From NCBI RefSeq assembly GCF_002160915.1, contig NZ_NFLM01000002.1:1-64000 (forward strand): a DNA stretch of 64,000 nucleotides, in the 5' to 3' direction. Made by a program: the position numbers and the translations under genes. This document shows positions 36,462 to 44,731 of this stretch, in pieces (positions within the stretch are counted from its first letter, which is position 1; each line of letters begins with the position of its first letter). The notes under the pieces are model-generated. The model searched no databases. It saw only the letters and a program-made list of their open reading frames with translations, and was not told where the DNA came from. This DNA comes from Faecalibacterium sp. An121. Lineage in GTDB: Bacteria > Bacillota > Clostridia > Oscillospirales > Ruminococcaceae.

Positions 36462-36688
36462 TACTTTTATAGTGCTGTTGCCCCAGAGATTGGAGAGGAT
36501 GCATTTGAGGGCGTCATTTTGACACTGATCCACCTAACGAGCTCACCATTCATTGCCCTGAAGGTATCAGTACTACGCTCCGGGAAGAGTTAACACAAAG
36601 CGAAAGTTTTACAGAATCTGATTTTACTAATGGCAAGGTAGTTATTAAAGAGGACCTCACCCCCCTCGCCTACCTCCTCGGCCTCTGA
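36462..36688 (+). pseudogene. Truncated, frameshifted 3' end of an LRR lipoprotein gene
   Basis: The stretch encodes the last 70 or so residues of a relative of the LRR lipoprotein at 31..1335. PEIGEDAFEGVI matches PEIGDYAFYGVI; then one base is missing (ATTTT for ATTTCT), and in the next frame ELTIHCPEG, ESFTESDF and LTPLAYLLGL continue the match to the stop. The signal peptide, N-terminal domain and most repeats are absent. The remnant shares the A+T-richer codon use of the LRR half of the intact gene. Confidence 0.85.
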
Positions 36689-36692
36689 CCCA
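36655..36692 (+). repeat. Second copy of the 38-nt LRR 3' block
   Basis: Identical to 1302..1339; the rest of the remnant matches the intact gene only at the level of related sequence. Confidence 0.85.
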
Positions 36693-36693
36693 T

Positions 36694-36728
36694 ACAAAAA
36701 AGCCCTGCCCTTGCAAAAGGGGCGGGGC
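36694..36728. terminator. Terminator between the LRR remnant and glycerate kinase
   Basis: GCCCTGCCC (36702-36710) pairs with GGGCGGGGC (36720-36728) with one G-U. The A6 run before it gives a T-tract for the minus-strand glycerate kinase. The TTGCAAAA loop is the same as in the terminator at 1345. Confidence 0.8.
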
Positions 36729-36737
36729 CTTTGTGTT

Positions 36738-37970
36738 TTACCCGTCGATGAGGAGGGCGGAGAGGTCGTTGACGTTGGTGCCGGTGGGGCCGGTGTAGAG
36801 CAGGCCGTCCACCGCCTGTAAGGCGTGGTATGCGTCGTTGTCCCGGAGGGCGGCGTCCACCTGCCAGCCCTGCGCGGCCAGCGCCGCCAGGGTGGAGCCG
36901 TCCGCATAGCCGCCGGCGGCGTCGGTGGGGCCGTCGGTGCCGTCCGACCCCACGCTGAACACAGCCGCCCGCAGCCCGGCCAGCCCGGGCGCGGCCGCCA
37001 GCGCGATCTCCTGATTGCGGCCGCCCAGGCCATGGCCGGTCAGATGCACCACCGTCTCCCCGCCGGCCAGAAAAGCCAGCCGCCTGCCCTGCCCGGCATG
37101 GGTGCGGGCCATGGCCCCCAGGAACCGTCCCGCCTCCCGGGCCTCGCAGGAGAGGCAGTCGGTGAGCAGCACCGGCCGGTATCCCCGGGCCTCGCAGGCT
37201 GCGGCGGCGGCCCGGCACAGCTGCCGCACGCTGCCGGTGATGCAGGTGGTGACGTTGTCCAGGGACTTGGGGGTCTCCCGGGCCAGCAGGGCCCGGGCCT
37301 GGGGCGAAAGGCGCAGCGCATACTTTGCGGCGATGGCCGCGGCCTCGGCGCAGGTGGAGCGGTCGGGACAGGCCGGCCCCGAGGCGATCATGTCCAGAGG
37401 GTCCCCCAAAATATCGCTGAGCACCACGCTGAACACCCGGGCCGGGGCGCAGGCCAGCGCGAACCGCCCGCCCTTGACGGCGGACAGCCGCTTGCGGATG
37501 GTGTTGATCTCCACGATATCCGCCCCGCAGGCCAGAAGCTGCCGGGTGATATCCTGCAGCTGGCCGGCGGGCAGAAGGGGCTGTTCCAGCAGGGCGCTGC
37601 CCCCGCCCGAAAGCAAAAACAGCACCCGGTCCCGGGCCGCAAGGCCCTGCACCAGCGCCAGCGCCCGCCGGGTGGCGTCAAAGCCGGCCTGGTCGGGCAC
37701 GGGGTGTCCCGCCTCGCAGCAGACCACCCCGGGCAGTTCCCCCCTGACATGGCCGTACTTGGTAATGACGATGCCCGCATCCACATGGCCCAGACCGTCC
37801 AGGGCGGCGCGGGCCATCTGCCAGGCGGCCTTGCCGGCGGCCACCAGCACCACCCGGCCGCCGCCGGGGTCGAACCGCTCCAATGCCCGGGCCACCGCCG
37901 CATCGGGCAGGACCGCCTCGATACCGGCCCGGACGATGGCGTCGGCTGTCTTTCGCAGCGATCGATCCAT
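36738..37970 (-). CDS. Glycerate 2-kinase (MOFRL family)
   Basis: Phosphorylates D-glycerate to 2-phosphoglycerate. The 410-residue protein has the DUF4147 N-terminal domain (VVLVAAGKAAWQMA, LLSGGGSALL, NTIRKRLSAVKGG) and the MOFRL C-terminal domain (LAGGETVVHLTG, GGRNQE, VGSDGTDGPTDAAGG, GPTGTNVNDL). The ATG at 37970 follows AAGGAGGAGG. It stands alone between the LRR remnant and a TPR gene, so its pathway context is not visible here. Confidence 0.92.
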   Translation of the reverse strand: MDRSLRKTADAIVRAGIEAVLPDAAVARALERFDPGGGRVVLVAAGKAAWQMARAALDGLGHVDAGIVITKYGHVRGELPGVVCCEAGHPVPDQAGFDATRRALALVQGLAARDRVLFLLSGGGSALLEQPLLPAGQLQDITRQLLACGADIVEINTIRKRLSAVKGGRFALACAPARVFSVVLSDILGDPLDMIASGPACPDRSTCAEAAAIAAKYALRLSPQARALLARETPKSLDNVTTCITGSVRQLCRAAAAACEARGYRPVLLTDCLSCEAREAGRFLGAMARTHAGQGRRLAFLAGGETVVHLTGHGLGGRNQEIALAAAPGLAGLRAAVFSVGSDGTDGPTDAAGGYADGSTLAALAAQGWQVDAALRDNDAYHALQAVDGLLYTGPTGTNVNDLSALLIDG

Positions 37971-38099
37971 ATCCCAAACCTCCTCCTTCCGATCCGCCTC
38001 TATCGTAACACAAACGGGCGGGGGCGTCCGGCCTTTTTTGTGAATCTTTTGTGAAAAACCGCCTCTCCCGCTTTTTCTGCGCAGTTTATCCAAAACCTC

Positions 38100-38128
38100 T
38101 TGCATTTCGAGCCCCATTCCTGTACCAT
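38100..38128 (+). promoter_or_regulatory. Promoter of the TPR protein gene
   Basis: TTGCAT (38100-38105) and TACCAT (38123-38128) are 17 bp apart, 40 bp before the start. Confidence 0.5.
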
Positions 38129-38167
38129 AGAGACAGATACGCCCCGAAACCAAGAGGAGGAATCCGT

Positions 38168-39619
38168 ATGACCGTACTGGAGCAGTGCCAGGCGTGGCAC
38201 GAACAAGACAAACACAACGCCATCGTCAACACCCTGGAAGCCCTGCCGGACAGCCAGCGCACCGCTGAGACCGACATGGAGCTGGCCCGGGCCTACAACA
38301 ACCTGGCCGATCCGGGCAAGGTCAATGCGCGCGACCTGCTGTGGCGGGCCATCCACCGGATGGAGCCCCACCGCAGCCGGCTGCAGGATACGTACAGCTG
38401 GAATTTCCGGATGGGCTACGCCTACTACTACCTCGACATGGGGGACGCGGCGCGGCCGTATCTCGAACGGGCTTTGGCCCTGCATCCCGGGGACGACCCC
38501 AGCGTCAACACCGTCAGCGAGCTGCGGGAGATGATCGACGGCTGCGTCACCCCGCCTCCCCCGCAGCTGGACCCCGACACCGGCTCCATCCTGACCCGGG
38601 AGGACATCGACTTTTTGCGGTCCTGCGATGAAGGCACCTACGGCTATTTCTACAAGATGCTGCACCACCTGTACGAGTTGATCCAGCGCGGGATCGAGGA
38701 AGGCCGCTTTACCGAAGTGCAGGCCCGGCAGGATCTCCAGATGGCCCTTTGGTTCTGCTATGCGTGCAACAACATCGGCACCTATGAATATTACTACCAG
38801 GCCGCCATGTGGATGCCCGACTCGGAGGCTGCGGCCGACGCCGCCGGCTGCGGGATGTGGTACTACCGCTACGCCTGCGCGCTGGTCTACTGCGGCCGGC
38901 TGTCGGAGGCCCGCCGCTATGCCGAGGCAGGCGCCCTGAAAGACCCCGACTATCCCTGGACCTGGCTGCTTTTGGGCAAGCTGCGGGCGCACGACGGCTG
39001 CAAGGCGCAGGCCCTGGAAGCGGTGCAGAAGGGTCTGGCCCTGGTGCCCGGGGACTACGAATTCCTGACCTTGCAGCAGGAGATCCTGGCCGGGGCCAGC
39101 CTGGAACAGATGGAGTACCACTGGATCGATCCCACCGCGGACGGCGATCTGCAGGACGGCCAGGGCCCGCAGGAGGACGCGGACGAGAAGATGCGCGTCA
39201 TCTCCTGCATCGTCACCGACCCCAAGCGGCTGCGGCAGTTCTACAAGCTGTTCCGCTGCCAGCCCACCGACTATGAGCGCAACTGCCCTTACTGCACCCT
39301 GCACTATAAGGTGCGGCGGAAGTATCCGGTGGACCTGGTGTTCCGGATGAACGAGGCGGCCATTTCCAAGATCGACCCCGACTGGCTGCACCTCCAGAAG
39401 GAGCGCCTGGACGATGGCCGCTGGCTGACCCGCCGCGCCCGGCTGGACGTCACCGGCACGCTGGACACCGTCCTGATCGATCTGGGCCGGACCGTCAGCC
39501 TGATCTACAAGGTGGACGGCGCAGAGGACCAGTTCTTCCAGGTGTGGCTGGACAGCGACGGCAACCTGACTTCTCCCCCCGACAGCGGCGAGGAGGACGG
39601 CGCAGACGATGAAGCATGA
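38168..39619 (+). CDS. TPR-repeat protein of unknown function
   Basis: A 483-residue cytoplasmic protein without signal or membrane segment. Helical repeats of TPR type fill residues 10-330 (for example ARAYNNLADPGKVNARDLLWRA-like units and AMWFCYACNNIGTYEYYYQAA-like units). The last third is a separate domain containing a single NCPYC motif and a VDLVFRMN strand region, ending in an acidic tail. I do not recognise the family. AGAGGAGG precedes ATG 38168. A role as scaffold or adaptor would fit TPR repeats but is only inference. Confidence 0.75.
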   Translation: MTVLEQCQAWHEQDKHNAIVNTLEALPDSQRTAETDMELARAYNNLADPGKVNARDLLWRAIHRMEPHRSRLQDTYSWNFRMGYAYYYLDMGDAARPYLERALALHPGDDPSVNTVSELREMIDGCVTPPPPQLDPDTGSILTREDIDFLRSCDEGTYGYFYKMLHHLYELIQRGIEEGRFTEVQARQDLQMALWFCYACNNIGTYEYYYQAAMWMPDSEAAADAAGCGMWYYRYACALVYCGRLSEARRYAEAGALKDPDYPWTWLLLGKLRAHDGCKAQALEAVQKGLALVPGDYEFLTLQQEILAGASLEQMEYHWIDPTADGDLQDGQGPQEDADEKMRVISCIVTDPKRLRQFYKLFRCQPTDYERNCPYCTLHYKVRRKYPVDLVFRMNEAAISKIDPDWLHLQKERLDDGRWLTRRARLDVTGTLDTVLIDLGRTVSLIYKVDGAEDQFFQVWLDSDGNLTSPPDSGEEDGADDEA

Positions 39620-39649
39620 CATTGGCCCGCAGCATTTTGGGAGGCCCCC

Positions 39650-39700
39650 ATGGACTACACAAAAGAACAGCTGACCGCAGCCCGGCTGGCCGCAGACTAA
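39650..39700 (+). CDS. Possible 16-residue ORF
   Basis: MDYTKEQLTAARLAAD follows GGGAGG at good spacing, 30 bp after the TPR gene and directly before the terminator. It may be a tiny peptide or the stub of a deleted gene. No homology can be claimed. Confidence 0.25.
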   Translation: MDYTKEQLTAARLAAD

Positions 39701-39711
39701 CCAGACAGCAC

Positions 39712-39764
39712 AAAACCCCCGCCTGGAGCGTGCGCTGCGCTCCGAGCGGGGGTCTTTTCTTTTT
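39712..39764. terminator. Bidirectional terminator after the TPR gene
   Basis: CCCCCGC (39716-39722) pairs with GCGGGGG (39746-39752); inside, GGAGCG pairs with CGCTCC. TCTTTTCTTTTT follows, and AAAA precedes it for the minus-strand gene. Confidence 0.85.
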
Positions 39765-39796
39765 CCGGCGCCGCACGCCGGAGAGGAAACGCTTTT

Positions 39797-40003
39797 TTAC
39801 GGCCGGCCGGAGCCGTCCAGCAGGCCGTATTGCTGATACCACCCAAAGATCTGATTGTATACCAGGCGGTTGCCCAGGTACTGGCGGTAGGTGGCCGACT
39901 TCTCTTTGCCGGCCGCCTTCAGCTTTTCCATCTGTTCTTTCTCATAGGCAGCCTGTTTCTGCAGGCCGGCCAGCATGGCTTCAAAGGCTTCCAGACGGTC
40001 CAT
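39797..40003 (-). CDS. Small charged hypothetical protein
   Basis: A 68-residue product rich in Lys, Glu and Gln with a predicted helix (residues 1-40) and an aromatic end (YNQIFGWYQQYG). GGGGAGGG precedes the ATG, and it starts 3 bp after the stop of the YunG-like gene, so it is the second gene of that pair. Function unknown. Confidence 0.6.
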   Translation of the reverse strand: MDRLEAFEAMLAGLQKQAAYEKEQMEKLKAAGKEKSATYRQYLGNRLVYNQIFGWYQQYGLLDGSGRP

Positions 40004-40006
40004 GGT

Positions 40007-40450
40007 TCAGCCCTCCCCGCCGCATTCTTCCCGCAGGCGCCGGCACAGCAGCAGATAGCGCTGGTGCTTTTCCTCTTTGGCAAAATGCACCTGCCGGGAC
40101 TGCTCCGGGTTGCCCTCGTAGCACAGCTTCTCGCCGCCGAACTGCTCGCTGGTCAGGTCAAAGACATGGCCGTCCACCACATTGTAGCAGTGGTAGTTGC
40201 CGTCGGGGCGGCGGATGCCATACACCTGCCCGCCGAAGATATCCTGTGCCAGAAAGGCCGTGATGGAGCACTGGCCCAGGGTGGGATTCGCCGGCGACCA
40301 GCCGTCCCGCAGCCGGGGCGCACAGGTCTCGGCGCACCAGATCCCACGCAGCTTGTCGTAGAGGTCCCGCGGGGTGCGGATGCCCGGGTACGCCCCGCCG
40401 GCCGCAGGCACATCCGCCTGCTGCCACCCATAAAAGTGATATTCCTGCAT
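40007..40450 (-). CDS. YunG-like small protein with Cys-His-Asp residues
   Basis: The 147-residue protein contains PTLGQCSITAFLAQDIFGG, GNYHCYNVVDG and VFDLTSEQF. The order Cys, His, Asp resembles a papain or transglutaminase-like fold and recalls Bacillus YunG; no activity is established. AAAGGAGG precedes ATG 40450. Longer readings of the frame overlap the upstream peptidase gene. Confidence 0.6.
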   Translation of the reverse strand: MQEYHFYGWQQADVPAAGGAYPGIRTPRDLYDKLRGIWCAETCAPRLRDGWSPANPTLGQCSITAFLAQDIFGGQVYGIRRPDGNYHCYNVVDGHVFDLTSEQFGGEKLCYEGNPEQSRQVHFAKEEKHQRYLLLCRRLREECGGEG

Positions 40451-40490
40451 CGGTATTGCCTCCTTTTGCACGAAACGGTCTTTGCCCATC

Positions 40491-40519
40491 CGTATACCAC
40501 AAATCGCCGCGCCGTGCCA
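40491..40519 (-). promoter_or_regulatory. Promoter of the YunG-like gene pair
   Basis: On the minus strand TGGCAC (40514-40519) and TATACG (40491-40496) are 17 bp apart, with TGG before the -10. Confidence 0.4.
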
Positions 40520-40529
40520 TGGCCCATGT

Positions 40530-42638
40530 TCAGTTCCCGCCGTCGGTATCGGCGGCCGGACCGGACAGCCGGCTGCCGTCACTGCCGCAGTAATACCAGC
40601 CCTCCAGGTCCCGGTGCCAGCCCTCCAGGCTGACCCCCTTCTCCTGGTATACTTCCAGGCCCAGCGCGTCCCGGGTGTCGTCGTCCTGGAAATGCCACCA
40701 CTCGCTGGTCAGGGGCGCAAAGCCCGCCCCCATCATATAATCCGCCAGCAGCTCGGCGGCTTGGTTGTTTCGGGCCAGCACCGCATAGCAGCTCAGATCG
40801 TGCATGGCGGTCTGCATTTGCAGTTCTTCCCCGGTGTCCACATCCACCAGCGTCAGATCCATGGCAATGCCCAGATTGTGGGTGGAGCCGTTCCGCGCCA
40901 GGAAGCTGCCCAGATGGTAGCGCCCGCCGGTCATCAGCTGGTAATAGGTCAGGTAGCCCTCGGGCTGCGGGGGCGTCTCGGCGGGGACGTCGGGCTGCGG
41001 CACAGTTTCCTCCGGCACGGGCGGCGGCACGGCCTCGCTGGACGCAGCCGCCTCCGAGGAGGCCGCCTCGCTGCCGGCGGACGTCTCGCCGCCCACGGCC
41101 CAGTCCAGCAGCCAGCCGTTGGTCGCATCGGACGGCACAGGCGGGTCTGCTTCCTGCCCGGCCAGCAGTTCATGCAGCAGCGGGATGCCCTCGGGCAGGT
41201 CGTCCACAGGCTGGCCGGTGTAGGTCTGCTCGGGGATGGGGTCCTGCAGGTGCTCGCCGGTGATGCGGTAGAGCTCCAGAGTGGCCTGCCGCGGCCGGTA
41301 GGCATCGTAGATCTTGAGCCGGTAGCCGTCCTCCAGCGCCGCCCGGGCGGCCTGGGCCAGCTTCTGCGCCGAAGGGTAGAGCAGAGGCGCCAGGTACTCC
41401 CCCTGCGCCAGGCAGACGTTTTCATACCCCACGATCACGGTGCCGGTGATCTCGGGGATGCCGTAGCCGTGGACCATATACCGGGAGTCATAACTATTCG
41501 TGATATCGTACAAGCACAATTCCCCGATGTAATCCGGCAGGTTGATGAGGCAGAGATCGGCGTCGATGTAGCCTTCCCCTTCCGGGGTGCGGACCCGGAA
41601 CAGGCCCTCCGTTTCCTCCAGCACGCAGCAGGCGGAGACAGCCGGCAAAGTGCCCATCACCTGCTGGCGGCCGGTATCGGCGTACACTTCCAGGTCCTGG
41701 ATGGGCCACACGGTGGCATAGAGGGTGGAAAGGCCGGTGGTCAGCCGGATGGGCTCGGACCGGGACGCCGCCCCCTCCGCCACCACACGCAGGCTGTAAT
41801 CGGTGCCGCTGCGCAGCTTGACCTGGCAGCTGGGCTGTTCGGCGGGCTGCACCCGGGCCAGGTCGGTCCACTGCCGGGTCTGGCCGGTCTGGTATTGCAG
41901 GATGTAGCCGCTGCCCTTGGCCTCGTTCCAGCGGAAGGTGTAGCAGTTGTCCTCCTGCTGGACGGCGTTCAGGTGGATCTCGGTGCCCAGGAAGTCCTCC
42001 CGCACAAAGGTGTGCGGCGCAGACACAGGGCAGCAGAACAGGATATCCCCCTGCAGGCGGCCCAGACTGCCGGCAAACTGGATCTGCTGGCCATAGGCGG
42101 GCAGGGGCATCTGCCCCTCCTGTCCCAGATACATGGTATAGGTGGGCATCGGACGCTCCATGACCGTGCCGTCCTCGCCCAGACGGTAGAGCAGATAGCG
42201 GTCGGCCCCCTCGCCCTGCCAGGCAAAGTCGATGGCGCAGGCGTCGTCGTTTGCCCTGGCCTCAAAGCCGGTCAGGCTGGGCCAGGGGATGGCGCCGGCG
42301 TCCTCCACCTGCCAGGTGCGGGCCGCGCCCCGGCCCCGGGCGCTCAGCGGCCGGATGCGGATGCGCACCCGCCCGTCCTGCACGGCGGGCAGGGTGCAGC
42401 CGGGCTGGTCCACCGTCTGTTCCAGCAGGGTCTGGCCCTGGCTTTCCGCCTGGACCTGGTAGCGTTCGGCCCCCTGCACCTGGGGCCAGGCCAGCTGCCA
42501 GCCGTCCTCCTGGCGTGTTACGGTCAGCTGGGCGTCCGGGTCAAAGCGGGGCCTGCCCCGGTGCAGCAACAGCGCTCCTGCCGCCGCGATGAGCACCGCC
42601 AGCAGCAGGAGCAGCCACCGTTTGCGTTTGCCCCGCAT
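40530..42638 (-). CDS. Membrane-anchored VanX-like M15 peptidase with Fn3/SH3-like domains
   Basis: One N-terminal transmembrane helix (about 10-28) is followed by beta-rich, fibronectin-III-like modules (about 35-300), an SH3-like domain (about 308-370) and an M15 zinc peptidase. The zinc and catalytic residues are present: KIYDAYRP (about 444-451), STHNLGIAMD (587-596) and SEWWHF (647-652). This is the D-Ala-D-Ala dipeptidase/carboxypeptidase pattern, so it probably trims peptidoglycan precursors or stems outside the cell. About 135 residues separate the first two motifs, including a Ser-Ala-Glu and Pro-rich linker. ATG 42638 is used; TTG 42644 is possible. Last gene of the envelope operon. 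Confidence 0.82.
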   Translation of the reverse strand: MRGKRKRWLLLLLAVLIAAAGALLLHRGRPRFDPDAQLTVTRQEDGWQLAWPQVQGAERYQVQAESQGQTLLEQTVDQPGCTLPAVQDGRVRIRIRPLSARGRGAARTWQVEDAGAIPWPSLTGFEARANDDACAIDFAWQGEGADRYLLYRLGEDGTVMERPMPTYTMYLGQEGQMPLPAYGQQIQFAGSLGRLQGDILFCCPVSAPHTFVREDFLGTEIHLNAVQQEDNCYTFRWNEAKGSGYILQYQTGQTRQWTDLARVQPAEQPSCQVKLRSGTDYSLRVVAEGAASRSEPIRLTTGLSTLYATVWPIQDLEVYADTGRQQVMGTLPAVSACCVLEETEGLFRVRTPEGEGYIDADLCLINLPDYIGELCLYDITNSYDSRYMVHGYGIPEITGTVIVGYENVCLAQGEYLAPLLYPSAQKLAQAARAALEDGYRLKIYDAYRPRQATLELYRITGEHLQDPIPEQTYTGQPVDDLPEGIPLLHELLAGQEADPPVPSDATNGWLLDWAVGGETSAGSEAASSEAAASSEAVPPPVPEETVPQPDVPAETPPQPEGYLTYYQLMTGGRYHLGSFLARNGSTHNLGIAMDLTLVDVDTGEELQMQTAMHDLSCYAVLARNNQAAELLADYMMGAGFAPLTSEWWHFQDDDTRDALGLEVYQEKGVSLEGWHRDLEGWYYCGSDGSRLSGPAADTDGGN

Positions 42639-42640
42639 GA

Positions 42641-43306
42641 TCAAAAGACGTCTTCCACCCGCTCGGAGCCGTCGGTGCCCCGATAGGTGTAGACGGTGAA
42701 GCCGTCATAATACCAGATGCCGTCCTCCCCGTCTCCGATGCAGCTGGAGGCGTATTCGGTGGAGTTGGGCTGGCCGATGGCAGCCGCCAGTTCGGCGGCG
42801 CTGCGGCCCACATAGCTCAGGGCGGTCTGCTTGGGGTCCGCCGCCGGGACAGAAGCCGCCGGGGCGGGGGCCGGAGCGGCCTCGCTCGGAGCGGAAACCG
42901 TCGGGGCGGGAGCCGGTTCTGCTGCCGGTTCTGCTTTGGACGAAGGCGCGGCGCTCTCGGCTGCCGGTTCTGCTTCGGACGAAGGCGCGGCGCTCTCGGC
43001 CGCCGGTTCTGCCTCGGACGAAGGCGCGGCGCTCTCGGCCGCCGGTTCTGCTTCGGACGAAGGTGCGGCGCTCTCGGCTGCCGGTTCTGCCTCGGACGAA
43101 GATGCGTCGTTCTCGGCTGCCGGTTCCGCTTCAGACGAAGGCGCGGCGCTCTCGGCCGCCGGTTCTGCTTCGGACGAAGGCGCGGCGGACACAGCCGAAG
43201 GGGCGGCGCTCGGGGCCGGGGAGGCCGCAGTGCCGGCGGCTCCTCCGCAGGCGCTGAGGGCGCAGGCCAGGATCAGGACTGCGGCGATGGGATTGCGTTT
43301 GCGCAT
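42641..43306 (-). CDS. Lipoprotein with seven 13-residue repeats
   Basis: The 221-residue product has a lipoprotein signal with lipobox LSAC (Cys 20), a low-complexity region of seven AAPSSEAEPAAES units (41-131), a Pro-Ala segment, and a small C-terminal domain (about 158-221: ALSYVGRSAAELAAAIGQP, then YASSCIGDG, GIWYYDGFTVYTY). The last part resembles the BamE/SmpA-like small fold, by inference. The repeat region is probably a wall-spanning stalk that holds the end domain away from the membrane. Stop and next start are 2 bp apart, so the peptidase downstream is cotranslated. Confidence 0.8.
   Translation of the reverse strand: MRKRNPIAAVLILACALSACGGAAGTAASPAPSAAPSAVSAAPSSEAEPAAESAAPSSEAEPAAENDASSSEAEPAAESAAPSSEAEPAAESAAPSSEAEPAAESAAPSSEAEPAAESAAPSSKAEPAAEPAPAPTVSAPSEAAPAPAPAASVPAADPKQTALSYVGRSAAELAAAIGQPNSTEYASSCIGDGEDGIWYYDGFTVYTYRGTDGSERVEDVF
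42914..43186 (-). repeat. Seven tandem 39-bp repeats
   Basis: The 273 bp are seven in-frame 39-bp units encoding AAPSSEAEPAAES with few changes (AEN, DASSSEA, SSKAEPAAEP). Synonymous differences are few, so copy number may vary between strains. Confidence 0.9.
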
Positions 43307-43330
43307 GGTTTTGGTTTCCTTTCTGTCTTG

Positions 43331-44719
43331 CTATCGTGTGAGGTCCAGGGGGGCGGCCTGCCAGACGCCGCCGGCCCGGACGGCCAGTTCCAGCCTGCCG
43401 TCCGCCGCAGCGGCGGGCAGATAGAGGGTGAAGGGCTCCTCCCCTTCCCCGGCGGGGGTGGCCTCGTAGACCAGGCCGTCGGCTCCCTGGAGATAGATGG
43501 GGCTGTCGGGGTCGAGGCCCGGGCACCGGATGCTGCCGGTCATCTCGACATAGCCCTCCAGGCCGGCGGCCTCGGTACAGACGGCGGATGCGGCAAAGTC
43601 CCCCGGCTGCCAGCTCTGGTCCACCTGCCGCACCGGGGCGGGCATCCGGGTGGGACGCTCCACCAGCCAGCGCAGGTTGCGCTCCACCAGCTCGATCACC
43701 AGGGTGTCGGCCTGTTCCCGTTCCAGATAGGTCAGGTTGTAGGGCATGGCCCGGGAGATGCAGGCCGCGCCATAGCGCTGCGCCAGGAAGGGATACAGCG
43801 CATTGCCGAAGGAATCCCGGAACAGCAGCAGGCTGCCGCCGGCATCGGGGTTCTGGGTGCGGATGGTGATATCCTCCGCCGAGCGCAGGCCGTTGGGATA
43901 GGTGAAGGTAAATCCCTTTTCAAAGACGGCGTCCGGCTCCAGCTCGGTCCCGGCCGGATAGGCCATGGCATACAGGTCCCCCAGGTGGGACGGCTGGAGG
44001 CTGTACCCGCCCCTGTCATCCTCCGGACCCCGGCCCAGCGCATCGGCCAGGGCGTCGGCTGCCAGGGCCGCGCCCAGGTTGTTCCAGTGGCTGTCCCAGG
44101 CAAAGTAGAGCCGGGTCTGTCCGGCCTCCTGCCGCAGCACCGAAAACAGGTCCACATAGGCCACTCCCTGCTGCCGCAGGCAGTCCGCCAGACGGCTGGC
44201 GTTGCCGGGAGAGGCGGCGGGGCGGTAGCGCGCGGGCATATACTGGGGATAGATGCTGTTCTTGTTGGGCGCGATGGTGAACACAAAGTCCACCCCCTGC
44301 CCCTGGCAGTATTCCTGGATGAGGGCCAGGGCGCGGGCTGCGGCCCAGCACTGGCGCTGGGTCAGCCGGGCGGTGCCCTGGTAGTCCGGGAGGGTCTCGG
44401 CGTAGTACAGCCAGCCCTCGCGGCCCAGCACCACGTCCTCCCCGGGCAGGGTGCCGAACACCCCGCTGCACAGCCGGGCATAGAGGGTGGCAAACGAATG
44501 CCGGAAGGCGATGTGGTCGGCCAGGTAGTCCGAGACTTCGCTCAGATACGCCCGGTTCCAGCCGCCGTCGGCGGTGTGGAGCTGGGGCCACAGGGCCAGC
44601 TGCTCATTGCCCACAGCCCGGGTGGTGTGCGCCGCCAGCATCCCGGCGCTGGGCAGGATGCTGAGCGCCAGAAACAGGCCGATGAAGGCCGCAAGGCCCG
44701 GCTTTGCACTGCGTTTCAT
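43331..44719 (-). CDS. AlgX/AlgJ-like SGNH acyl-transfer protein
   Basis: A 462-residue protein with an N-terminal signal/anchor helix and an extracellular SGNH-like domain of the AlgX/AlgJ type: YLADHIAFRHSF, then VLGREGWLYYAE, FAWDSHWNNLG (Asp-x-His) and LLFRDSFGNALYPFL (Ser nucleophile). A C-terminal beta domain follows (about 380-462). In alginate and related systems such proteins work with an MBOAT partner to put acetyl groups on a polysaccharide outside the membrane. The MBOAT gene lies 12 bp upstream in the same operon. AAAGGAGG precedes the ATG. Confidence 0.88.
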   Translation of the reverse strand: MKRSAKPGLAAFIGLFLALSILPSAGMLAAHTTRAVGNEQLALWPQLHTADGGWNRAYLSEVSDYLADHIAFRHSFATLYARLCSGVFGTLPGEDVVLGREGWLYYAETLPDYQGTARLTQRQCWAAARALALIQEYCQGQGVDFVFTIAPNKNSIYPQYMPARYRPAASPGNASRLADCLRQQGVAYVDLFSVLRQEAGQTRLYFAWDSHWNNLGAALAADALADALGRGPEDDRGGYSLQPSHLGDLYAMAYPAGTELEPDAVFEKGFTFTYPNGLRSAEDITIRTQNPDAGGSLLLFRDSFGNALYPFLAQRYGAACISRAMPYNLTYLEREQADTLVIELVERNLRWLVERPTRMPAPVRQVDQSWQPGDFAASAVCTEAAGLEGYVEMTGSIRCPGLDPDSPIYLQGADGLVYEATPAGEGEEPFTLYLPAAAADGRLELAVRAGGVWQAAPLDLTR

Positions 44720-44731
44720 GGGGCGCCTCCT

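Noticed and set aside
42914-43186. CRISPR-like array
   Set aside because: The repeats are directly adjacent without unique spacers, in frame and coding.
42831-43424. Plus-strand repeat protein of Ala/Gly/Ser type opposite the repeat lipoprotein
   Set aside because: It arises because the 39-bp repeat is open on both strands; the minus strand has the signal peptide, lipobox, ribosome site and operon context.
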